Shown in pieces: positions 55,601-64,000 of a DNA stretch of 64,000 nt. The notes below the pieces were generated by a model that worked only from the letters and a program-made list of their open reading frames with translations, was not told the DNA's origin and searched no databases. The first letter of the stretch is position 1; every line of letters starts with the position of its first letter. Source of the stretch: Rebecca billardiae RCC1528 (Eukaryota > Haptophyta); NCBI GenBank assembly GCA_965240325.2, contig OZ251223.1, positions 1,054,001 through 1,118,000 of the forward strand, read 5' to 3'. Both the position numbers and the translations under genes were made by a program.

Positions 55601-56930
55601 CACCTCTGGGACTTGAGCCGCGCACACGGTGCGCGCGCGCGCGCGTCTGCGCACCGTGATGCGTGCTGCGAGGGCGCGCGCGCCCGCTGTTCGTACGCGC
55701 CCGACCCTGACCACTTGCGCCTTGCCCACGCCGCGCGTGCACTCTCCCGCGCGTGCGGCCACCCGCAGATGAGGCCACCACCGCCTTCGGCTCGGCCGAG
55801 GCGCCCGCGCCGGCGCGCACGCTGCTCGGACACGCCGCCATTGTGCACGCGGTGCGCTGGGCGCCTCGCGGCGCGGGCCATCCGCTGCTGGCGTCTTGCG
55901 ACGGCTTGGGCGTCGTGAGTGTGTGGGTGCGCGCTCGGCGCCGCCGGCCGCGCCCACCACGCCCCCCGCCTCCCGCCGGCGGCGCCCGCGCCCGCCGATC
56001 GCACCTCCTCTCGACGGCCCCGCCCGCGCGAGCTCATCCGCCGCCCAAACGCCACCGCCCTGGCCCGGCCGCGCCGTTGCGGCTGAGCAGGACGTGCGCG
56101 AGCCAAGCAGGCCCGTGGCCTCCCGCCGCGTGTCGCTGGGCCCGGTGCTCGACATCTGCTGGGGCAACGCGGCGGTGGGCGTGGAGCTCTTCTGCGCGAT
56201 CGAGATGAGCTCGGGCACTGAGGGCGCCGTTGTGTTGCTCGGGGGCCCCAGGCTGCTCAAGACGGGCTTGCCATCCGGCGAGCGCGGCGTGGCGCTCGGC
56301 GTCGACCTGTCGTCGCACACGGGCGCCCTGGCGATGGGCTGGGGCTCAGGCGAGGCGGACTGCGTGAAGGCCTCGTCGATCGACAGGCTGGGCCAGCAGC
56401 GCGCCGCCCTTGTGCGCGGCACGACTACGCGCTTCGTCGCGAGCCGGCTCGGCGCGGAGCACGGCACGCCGGAGCGCGCGGCGGGCCCGACGCCCATCAC
56501 GCTCGGCCTCAGACCCGCTGACCCGGCGGCCGAGCACGAGCAGGGCGGGCCGCTCCACGGGCCGTGCGCCGTGCGCGCCGTGCGCTGGAATACCAACAGG
56601 TCCGCAGCGCATTGGCTCGGCGTCGCGAGCGAGGGCGGCATCGTGCACTGCGTGTCGCCCGGGCCCAGGCTGGTGCCTGCGAACGCTGCAAACAAGCCGC
56701 GGCGCTCTCGGCCAGCCCGGCTTCAGCGGCGGCAGCACAAGGCACGCAGGCTGGGCGTCTCCGAGAGCTCGGAGGGGGAGTCCGACTCCGACGGCGCCGG
56801 AAGGCGATCCGAGGATGAGGACAGCGGTGACGTCGCTGACGCAGCGAGCTCAGAGGTCGCTGCAGAGGATGGCGACGACGACGCAGACGGGCCTGCCGCT
56901 GATGCCGATCCAGATGATGAGCCATCATGA
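52622..56930 (+). CDS. Double-chromodomain protein fused to Cys/His modules and TFIIIC (GTF3C2)-like WD40 repeats
   Basis: Exons 52622-55628, 55769-55926 and 56091-56930 (1334 residues); both donors are GTGCGC. Two chromodomains: residues 18-68 and 199-250, sharing K[VA]EY[LF]VKWVGF and DNTWEP, with intact aromatic-cage positions. A long Glu/Asp tract (about 320-365) follows. Then several C-x5-C-x3-H-x2-G-x-C modules (about 383-570, for example TRTVGCLVPHRHSGPC) that could bind metal or DNA. From about 680 there are WD40-like blades: GAPVSALAWCP, IQLWDLS, HDGGGVWALDWCP, GLLAAACADQLVRIF, SGPVRCLAWCP, GALHLWDLS, and after splicing VVSVWDV and VLDICWG. The ..GLLAAACADQLVRIF pattern resembles the TFIIIC subunit GTF3C2. 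It may link methylated histones to RNA polymerase III genes (inference). Acidic C-tail. Confidence 0.78.
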
Positions 56931-58431
56931 CGCGACTGTTCTGATGCCAGACTGATGATGACTCTAGAGTCTAGCTAGCGCTTAGCGTAGTATTATTATA
57001 CTGCTAACTACGGGTGATGGATATACGTACGCGGGCTAACCGTAAACTGGACACAGGGGCAGTGATCTGGACACTCAGCGGGCAGCGGCCTCGTGGCGAG
57101 GCGTGTCAAGACTGGGCACCAGTCCTCGGTGACACCGTTCCACAGGAGTCGCGGGTAAGTTTCCGCATCTACCCGTACGTACCGGCGGAGGCGCGATCCG
57201 GCACTATCTCGGCCAGTCCGGAGCCCCAAACCTCGGGTTTGGGGCTGCCAATGACCCATTCATCATCCGTGATGTGACATCCGTCCGCCTCGGGCGCCTG
57301 CCCCTTCACGGGGCGCCCGCCCCGGGCGGTCTTAGGCACTTAGCCCCGCCTGGTCGCTTCCGGTGGACCTATCGCCCACACGCGCGGTAGGGAGCACCCA
57401 CGCTTCTTCTTCAGTCCGTAACAAGGCGGCTCGTAGGCGAACGAGCACGAGCGCCCACTGGCCGGTCGCCACGACGGCGCACGATGTAACTTGCTGACGA
57501 ACTCACCTGGTCGTGGGACGTCGTCTGCGCACGCGCCAGGTCCTGGCCCGGGTCGCGGCTTCTCGCCGCCTTCGCCTTGATGTAGTTTCGTGAGTTCCGC
57601 GCACAAGGCCGAAGGCCAGCGTTTCAAGCCGCAAGACGCGTGCGCGGACTCAGGAAGGGCGGACTCCGGGGCAATAAGGCGCGGCTGCGCTAGCGTGGGT
57701 AGGTCCCAGAGCAACCGTCCGAGCCGCTGCACACGCTTTTCCTCCGTGCGCGCGTCTCTGAGCTCGATTCCCGTGGCTAATTGGACAATGACATTTCGGC
57801 CGCCATGCGCGGAGACGGGCCCACAGCGCAGAAAGCGCGCTGCGGCGGAACTCCAGGGACCCCCTGAAGTCCGTCCCTGGGCCTGGCGCCCCTTGGACCC
57901 CGATGCTCCCAGAGAGGCCTCCGCGTTACGAGTTGGGTCGCGGCCACTGTCCAGTCTTAACCAGTTATATTCACTACCCGTATATACTATTCAATAAATA
58001 TTTATTCCACCTCATCCACCTGTACTCGTCACTCGTCATATTAGCGATCACTAAATTCTATCTCAGACGCGAGGCAGTATATCGCGGAGAGATTTATTAT
58101 TATTTTTATATAATTTTGATGCCAACGTAGTGACTAGTGACTGCGTGTGAGTGAGTGCATGACGAGGGCCCCCGCGGCGCGGGCTCCACGGCCACGCTCG
58201 GCGCAGCCTCGGCCTCGGCCGGCACGCTGCGCGCTCCGCCCTGATGGTCATGCTGGAGTGATGCACCACGGGCCATAATTACATGCGCGCAGCACTGTCG
58301 TCAGGTAGTGACACACGACTGCGCAGGTGCAGAGGTGCGCATGCAACCGTTATTTATTATTATTCCGGCTAAAGTTGAGCGCAGCTGCCGCAGCAAATGC
58401 TGACGCAACGGTGGCTGGAGCGCGAGAACGT
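56931..58431. other. Long convergent gap, no gene recognised
   Basis: 1501 bp. 57340-57930 is GC-rich with open frames on both strands (minus about 130 codons, plus about 135 codons) that match nothing I know; 57950-58120 is AT-rich. It could include a degraded gene, but evidence is thin. Confidence 0.45.
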
Positions 58432-59841
58432 CTACGCCACCAGGAGGTTGTGTCCGTTGTGATACCGATGCCGATGGCTTGTGTTTGCCGAGCGGGAGGC
58501 CGCCTCCTCCGCGGCGACCGCGGCGGCGGCGGCGGCCGGGCTGAGCACACCCGCGTTCGGAGACACGCGCACCGGCGGCCTGCACTCGTCGCTTTCGAGC
58601 TGGGCGAACGTCAGCTGCCCCAGGCGCACGCCGCGCCGGATCGAGCACAGAATCGCATACGCCGTCGAGTAAGTCTCCTGGCACTCTGCCCATTTGTGAA
58701 CAATCGCGATCGGCGCGCGCGGTGTGCCGCGCGCGTGGAGCAGCTTCACAAGTGACGGTACGGCGGGACGCGTCCGGCCCGTGTCGCGGAGCAGCAGCCC
58801 GACCTGCTTGCACATCGGCGTGACACGCTCCGACAACGCCCGCCGCCGCACGTACTTGTTCAGCGTCACGGCGGCGCCGCCGGCGTCGAAGTGATCGAAC
58901 AGACGCACGCGCCCGCCGTACGGCGAGTGCGAGTGCGTCCCGATCTCGCGCAACCTGGCGCGCCAGATCATGTGGTTGAGGGGCGGCTGGTCGTTCCTGT
59001 AGCAGCTCAGGTTGGCCGGCTTGCTCGGCATCGGCGCCAGCGCCACCTCCGCCGCCTCGCAGAAGCGCAAGAGCTGCGCGGCCGCACCGAAGACAGTGCC
59101 CGTGCACACGTTCGGCTGGAACGTGCGTACCGTGCCGTTCCTGAGGTGCATGTCTTTGCAGTCCTCCCGGCTGATGCACCGCTTCACCTCCTGGTCACAG
59201 TGCTGGTGCCACGAGTCCGCGAAGAAGTGCAGCTCGCCCTCCGGCGGCGGCTCGTCCGCGCCGTCGCCAAAGTGCGCAAAGGGGTGAGCCTGGAACACCA
59301 CATCGCGTGCGTCGAGCAGCCATGCGTGCGTCACGTGCGGCCGGGCGCGCAGCCAGCGCGCGTACACGCCGAATCGCGCGAGGTTGAGCGAGCCCGTCCA
59401 GAAGCGCAGCGCAACCTCGGGTCGACCGCTCGCACGCACCGCGGCCGTCGGCGCACGCCGGTGGCCCGCCGCCACCGCTGCGCGCGCTGCCTCGTCACAC
59501 GGCGACGCGTCCGCAGTCACTCTATGAGCGCGCATGAAGTCCACCTCGCGTGCAGCATCCGCGCGCACGGCAAAGACGATCTCGCCGGCGTAGCCCGTCC
59601 CGCGAAGCGACACGACGAACGGCGCGAGGTGTGGCGCGAGGTAGTTGCAAGCCATCGAGAGAACGACGTACCGCGCATCCGATGTGGACCCGCGGCCGGT
59701 GCCGACGGCGACACCGGCCTTGCGACTATCATCCACAGCACCGCATGCCGTGGACAGCGACAGCAGCAGAGCGAGGCGCACCTGGCGGCGGCAGCCGGTG
59801 GTGCGTCGCGCTTCGTGTCGTCTGCTGCCACCCGGATCCAT
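58432..59841 (-). CDS. Glycosyltransferase-like protein with signal peptide
   Basis: A 469-residue single-exon protein. N-terminal hydrophobic segment (VRLALLLSLSTACGAV) suggests secretory entry. The domain begins ARYVVLSMACNYLAPHLAPFVVSLRGTGY; WLLDARDVVFQAHPF contains a D-x-R-D motif in place of DxD, as in several plant and bacterial glycosyltransferase-like families; NVCTGTVFGAAAQLLRF and NDQPPLNHMIWR complete the pattern. Several Cys suggest lumenal disulfides. It probably modifies glycans in the Golgi; donor and acceptor are unknown. The last 60 residues are Ala- and His-rich low complexity. The start at 59841 is an ATG. Confidence 0.65.
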   Translation of the reverse strand: MDPGGSRRHEARRTTGCRRQVRLALLLSLSTACGAVDDSRKAGVAVGTGRGSTSDARYVVLSMACNYLAPHLAPFVVSLRGTGYAGEIVFAVRADAAREVDFMRAHRVTADASPCDEAARAAVAAGHRRAPTAAVRASGRPEVALRFWTGSLNLARFGVYARWLRARPHVTHAWLLDARDVVFQAHPFAHFGDGADEPPPEGELHFFADSWHQHCDQEVKRCISREDCKDMHLRNGTVRTFQPNVCTGTVFGAAAQLLRFCEAAEVALAPMPSKPANLSCYRNDQPPLNHMIWRARLREIGTHSHSPYGGRVRLFDHFDAGGAAVTLNKYVRRRALSERVTPMCKQVGLLLRDTGRTRPAVPSLVKLLHARGTPRAPIAIVHKWAECQETYSTAYAILCSIRRGVRLGQLTFAQLESDECRPPVRVSPNAGVLSPAAAAAAVAAEEAASRSANTSHRHRYHNGHNLLVA

Positions 59842-61222
59842 GGTGGGTTTGCATGGGTTTCATCATGGTGCGTGGACGCGTGGTCCGGGCTCCGGGCGCG
59901 CGTGAGTAGTCGGGTTTTCCCGATGATGGCGGCCGAGGTTCATGCATGGCCGCGGCCGCCATCGGCGAGCCCGCTGCGCCCGCACCGGCTGCTTCGTCGC
60001 GAGTGCTCGACGGAGCGCGCTGCTAAAATACGCGCGCCGGTGCATCGGCGTGGCGCGTGCCGTCGCCAGCGGCGCGGCGCGCTCGTGCTCCGCCCGAGGA
60101 GGGGGCCAAAACTTAATCACTTCTCACTGCTTCTCCACTCTGTTGATCTAGGTGTGGATCCTGCTCAGGAACCACACACATGGATCGGGCGCACGGCCCT
60201 ACTGTAACTAGTTGTCTGTACAGTATGTTGTCCGATTCACGAATCACGGTAATAATCACGCGGCGGCTCGTGAGCAGCCACTGCTAGTAGTGAGTCACGT
60301 GTCACTCGACGTGAGTGCCACAGCCGGCGTGAATCGGCGTCGGTAAGAAGACTTAATCAGTAGGTCCTGAGTTCTGCATGCACAAGTGCCACATTGCCCC
60401 GCGGCTAGTGCGACGACAGAGTCACGCACGCCACGAGCAGGCGGCGTCATTATAAGCACGAATGATAATCGTAGCTGCGCCGATGCTGTGAGTGTGAGCC
60501 GTGAGGACGATGAGCAATGAGAGTGACGGACTCAGCGCTCAGCGCAAGATGTCATGATGGAGAGCGTTATGAAGCTAGGCACGCATATATTCAGCTGCTG
60601 ACAGCTGAACGTCGCCCGACTGACGACTCGCTCGACAGACTGATGCTGGTAGTGCAACTACGACGGCTCGGACGATGCTTCTGACTCTGAGGAGAAGTCG
60701 TCTGATGTCTGAGTGATGATCATGCAGAATATGGCATCGGGTACATATGTCCAGCCCGCAGTGGCCGACCTGCGGCTGCGGCGTCATTGAGAGTATTGAG
60801 ACATTGTACTTGTAATCCGGATCAGAGCCGTGGCGGATTGACTGAATAGTGAATCAGCGCAACGTCAGTCATGCAATATGAGCAGGCCCAAAAACCATCA
60901 TTATTAATATTACTACAGTCCGTCACGTCCCGACCGTCCCGAGAGTCGGCTGATTGCAGTAGTGCAGCAGTTGCCGCTAATGCTCATCATGCACTATATA
61001 TAAGTTCGTTATCAGCATGCAGCAATACCAGTGACGAGTCTTAAGCAGAGCAGCAGTGACGGAGCTCCGCCGTGGGCCTCCCGCCCCTGCGGCGAGGAGC
61101 AGCTGCTCGGGCAGGGCCTGATCGGACGCACCCAGCCAGGGTCCCCAGAAATCAGAATGCGCCCGCCACCATGCGGCATGATGCCCTCGCCCACAACCGG
61201 GCGCCGCCGCCGCCGCGGAGCC
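59842..61222. other. Intergenic gap, no gene seen
   Basis: 1381 bp upstream of the glycosyltransferase-like gene and downstream of the sulfotransferase gene. Mixed composition; a TATATATAAG motif near 60993 has no convincing rightward gene behind it. Short open frames near 61031-61614 overlap the sulfotransferase antisense. Confidence 0.45.
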
Positions 61223-62080
61223 TTAGCCTCCGCGTCGACGGTGCAAGTGCAGGTTCTCCTGACTGTTCCGCGACGAATCACGTGAGCGGCCGCGGTGGCG
61301 CCCAGCTGTTGAGCCCTCCGCCCTTGTCGATGCGGCTGGCGACGGCACCACATCGTCCTGGCGAACATGCGATAGGCCCTTGTTGTGATTGTAGTGGCCC
61401 CAGCACTCCTTCCGCATTCCCGGGATGCGCGCCGCCAAGATCTCGCCCACGTTGGGCCCCAAAGGTGCCTCGACGTACGGATGCGAAGGGTGCGACCGAG
61501 CGAATGCACGCACGTACTCTGTATGCGCATCGTAGAACTCTGTCAGGTTGTCGTCACCGACGTGCAGCTGGGGGCAGATGTCGCGGAGCCGCGCGGCGAG
61601 CGAACCGCTTGTAGCGACCGGGGAGTCCTCTGGCGTCGCAGATCGGGGAGGCCATGAGCGCACGCTCCGGCGCCACGCACTTGAGTTGCGCACGATGTGG
61701 ACGAGGATGGCGTCTGGGGCGTACGCGTGCAGCAAGTCCAGGTGGCGCTGGGGAAAGAAGCAGCCTTCGACCGGCTCGACCACGGCCAGTCCAGTGAACG
61801 CGCGGAACGAGCCACACCCGGCAAGGATGGGCCGATCTTGTCGCACATTCTCTAGCGCACATGCCCCACAAAACGGCTTGCTTCGGGCGGGCACGGGCAT
61901 CGTGCCATCGTGCGGCTCAGGCCCACAGGTCCAGTGCGAGGACGACACGTTGTTGCACAGGAAGAACTCGAAAAGGCTCGTTGATCCCACCTTCGGGAGC
62001 CCGACGTACACGATGAGCGGCTCGTCAGGCGACGCCGACATGGCGAGCACAGCAGCCGCGGCAGCTGCCAACGCCATCAT
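61223..62080 (-). CDS. Sulfotransferase-family protein
   Basis: A 285-residue single-exon protein. Signal peptide or anchor: MMALAAAAAAVLAMS. The 5'-phosphosulfate loop reads VGLPKVGSTSLFEFF, and the 3'-phosphate region reads ILVHIVRNSSAWRRSVRSW, so PAPS binding is expected. KECWGHYN near the end is seen in algal members. It should sulfate a glycan or protein in the Golgi. The start is the first of two adjacent ATGs (62080); the longer frame opens with TTG. The last 40 residues are Arg/Ser-rich and may be read-through of a missed intron or genuine tail. It fits the sugar transporter and glycosyltransferases in the window. Confidence 0.75.
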   Translation of the reverse strand: MMALAAAAAAVLAMSASPDEPLIVYVGLPKVGSTSLFEFFLCNNVSSSHWTCGPEPHDGTMPVPARSKPFCGACALENVRQDRPILAGCGSFRAFTGLAVVEPVEGCFFPQRHLDLLHAYAPDAILVHIVRNSSAWRRSVRSWPPRSATPEDSPVATSGSLAARLRDICPQLHVGDDNLTEFYDAHTEYVRAFARSHPSHPYVEAPLGPNVGEILAARIPGMRKECWGHYNHNKGLSHVRQDDVVPSPAASTRAEGSTAGRHRGRSRDSSRNSQENLHLHRRRGG

Positions 62081-62173
62081 CTCGACCACCCTTGTCTGCT
62101 CTCGAAGGCTCGTGGTAGTATGGGGTAACCTACTAACTTTCCAACTTACTAATCTGCAGCCGCACCGGCTGAG

Positions 62174-63317
62174 CCGGATCAAGGGCGGTAAGGGCTGTCA
62201 ACTCCCAGTGGCGGCAGTGGAAGAGGTTGGTCGCCGCTTCGCTGCTGCGCGGCCTCGCTCCAGCGACTAACTCTCGTGGGCGCCCGCCCTGGGGGGCGAG
62301 TGGGGCGCGCACGGCGCGAGCTCCTGTGGCCGTGTACGCGCGCGCGGAGGCGGCGCGCGTGGCTGGGCAGGTGCTAAGGAGTGTATGTCGCCCTCCCACG
62401 CCGCGCGCCTTGCTCGCCGCCGCTTTCGCCGCGCCTCAGGCCAGCGCGCACGCGTGCGCCGCCTCCAGAGCCAGCCTCGGGCAATCGGCAGCCGCCCGCG
62501 CATGTGTGGTGCGCGGTCTGGTCGGCGCGAGTCGGTCGGGGCCATCGGGCGAGGCTCGCATACTATAGACGCGCGCCATGCCGCCTCGCGCCGCCGCGCA
62601 TGGGCCCGGTCCCATCCCGTGAAGCTGTTGAAGGAAGCTGATCGATGAATGCACGACAAGCAGAAATGAGCTCGAATACGTGACAGTGAGCGCACATGCG
62701 CGTGATAGGCGGCCGCATTGGGCGCTTGTACGGCGTCCTATGAGTGCATTGCCCCGCTCTTCATCGCCTGCGCGCGTCTATTGTGCTCTCCAGCGTCTCC
62801 ATGAGCGTCCAAACATGAGCATTTTCGCATTCGTGCTGCAGTTCGTGTCAGACCTAAGATGCTTGCGTGTCGACCCATGACAACCCACGCGCGGCGGCGC
62901 GAGGCGGCATGGCGCGCGTCTATAGTATGCGAGCCTCGCCCGATGGCCCCGACCGACTCGCGCCGACCAGACCGCGCACCACACATGCGCGGGCGGCTGC
63001 CGATTGCCCGAGGCTGGCTCTGGAGGCGGCGCACGCGTGCGCGCTGGCCTGAGGCGCGGCGAAAGCGGCGGCGAGCAAGGCGCGCGGCGTGGGAGGGCGA
63101 CATGCACTCCTTAGCACCTGCCCAGCCACGCGCGCCGCCTCCGCGCGCGCGTACACGGCCACAGGAGCTCGCGCCGTGCGCGCCCCACTCGCCCCCCAGG
63201 GCGGGCGCCCACGAGAGTTAGTCGCTGGAGCGAGGCCGCGCAGCGACGAAGCGGCGACCAACCTCTGGCGCTGCCGCCACTGGTCAGGAGTTGACAGCCC
63301 TTACCGCCCTTGGCCGG
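62174..63317. repeat. Long inverted repeat, arms about 430 bp, spacer 279 bp
   Basis: Left arm 62174-62604 is the near-perfect reverse complement of right arm 62884-63317. Each arm encodes the same 113-codon open frame with two substitutions (62227-62568 plus, 62920-63261 minus). The spacer 62605-62883 is unique. Small indels occur near the outer ends. The arms resemble a dispersed repeat, since a third copy lies at the right edge. Confidence 0.9.
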
Positions 63318-63782
63318 ATCCACAGTGAACGTCCGGGCAAAACGGGCGCGCCACAGGCCGCACATGAAGGCACGCGGCTCGCCTCGCGCTCAGGCGCCGT
63401 ACCAAAAGGCAGTCGCCCGAGCCATCGGCTCCATGGCTGCCGAGCCAGCGGGGGAGCGCACGAGCGCGTTTTCTTCATCGGAAGCCCGACTGGGCCAGCC
63501 CAAACCAGCGCCTTTGGCGGGCTTGGGCAGGCACCTGAGTCGGGCCTCCCCGGTCTCACCTAACTTCCCATGCATCATCAAGTCAGTGGTCAGGCGCAAG
63601 CGAGCGTCGCACTGCTAAAAGCCTATAAGTTCATCAGCACAGCTGCTGTCATGGCGCTAGGCCAGGCTGCCAGATTAGTGGTCCGGGCCGGGCTTCCTGA
63701 CCAGCTCTCGAGCAAGGGGACTCCCCTCGGCCTTGTCTCGAGCGGCCAGCGCGACATCACTCCGAAGTTTTCCGGCTGAGCG
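63318..63782. other. Gap between repeat copies, no gene recognised
   Basis: 465 bp with overlapping open frames of 69-102 codons on both strands, none recognisable. Confidence 0.4.
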
Positions 63783-64000
63783 CCGGGCGGCGTCGGCGGC
63801 GAGGGCGAGTGCTCCGCTGGCGGGGCGCGCACGGGGCACGGCGCAGCGGGCGCGGATGTGCCCGCAGAGCCGGCGCGTGCGGACGGGCTGTTGCGGGAGA
63901 GAATCTGGCGCCCTCCTGCGCCGCGCGTCTTGCGCCACGCCTCTTTCGCCTCGGCTCAGGGCAGCGCGCATGTGCGCGCCGCCTCAAGGCCAGCCTTGCC
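63783..64000 (+). repeat. Third, diverged copy of the 62174-62604 repeat (runs off window)
   Basis: CGCCCTCCTGCGCCGCGCG, TTTCGCC..GCCTCAGG-like and GCCGCCTC..GCCAGCC blocks follow in the same order and orientation as in the left arm near 62390-62490, with many substitutions. The copy continues beyond the window. Confidence 0.7.

Noticed and set aside
57340-57997. Possible genes of about 130 codons on both strands
   Set aside because: No recognisable motif, opposite frames equally open, and composition consistent with GC-rich intergenic DNA.
61072-61614. Plus-strand 180-codon frame downstream of a TATATATAAG motif
   Set aside because: Mostly antisense to the sulfotransferase gene and made of Arg/Pro/Ser shadow sequence.

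Overview
The window is eukaryotic nuclear DNA. I recognise 18 protein-coding genes: 17 complete and one cut by the window edge. Seven of them carry 13 short introns (90-164 bp), all GT..AG; 8 of the 13 donors read GTGCGC. Coding sequence is very GC-rich with GC-rich third positions, while gaps between gene 3' ends are visibly AT-richer and hold TA-type microsatellites. Together with Ser-Pro-rich wall-type repeats, a polycystin/REJ-like protein and TIR-like receptors, this suggests a unicellular alga. A haptophyte is my best guess at low confidence; no phylogenetic marker was computed.

Layout. 1-12973 (+): a giant surface protein running in from the left edge, with SPPP repeats, two 153-residue DGGGW domains, a C-type lectin domain, REJ/PKD-like segments and C-terminal membrane spans. 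One TAA at 4349 interrupts its frame. 13200-13950 (-): a degraded gene. 14636-15682 (+): threonine dehydratase/serine racemase. 16890-17573 (-): YFH7-like P-loop kinase. 17841-20563 and 20864-22904 (+): two consecutive multi-span membrane proteins, each ending in a cytosolic TIR-like domain. 23752-24932 (-): bestrophin. 25944-27188 (-): GT8 glycosyltransferase. 28065-31396: two 794-bp copies of a terminal-inverted-repeat element flanking a 187-bp tandem satellite.

31618-34022: Gfo/Idh/MocA dehydrogenase (-) and nucleotide-sugar transporter (+). 34716-35192 (-): FKBP. 35570-39623: cyclase-family protein (-) and TLDc protein (+). 41181-45937: protein-L-isoaspartate methyltransferase (-) and an armadillo-repeat membrane protein (+). 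47033-49562: TRMT11-type tRNA methyltransferase (-) and a PDI-like thioredoxin protein (+). 50423-56930: CCT8 chaperonin (-) and a double-chromodomain/TFIIIC-type WD40 protein (+). 58432-59841 (-): glycosyltransferase-like protein. 61223-62080 (-): sulfotransferase. 62174-64000: a long inverted repeat and a third diverged copy of it.

Organisation is regular: six head-to-head gene pairs share gaps of only 92-338 bp, while seven tail-to-tail gaps are 693-1557 bp. Shared themes are secretory-pathway work (sugar transport, glycosylation, sulfation, folding), consistent with a cell that elaborates a glycosylated and sulfated surface. The clearest candidate for an undescribed system is the tandem pair of membrane-anchored TIR-like proteins. 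In both, an intron cuts the WCxxE motif that contains the residue matching the catalytic glutamate of TIR NADases.
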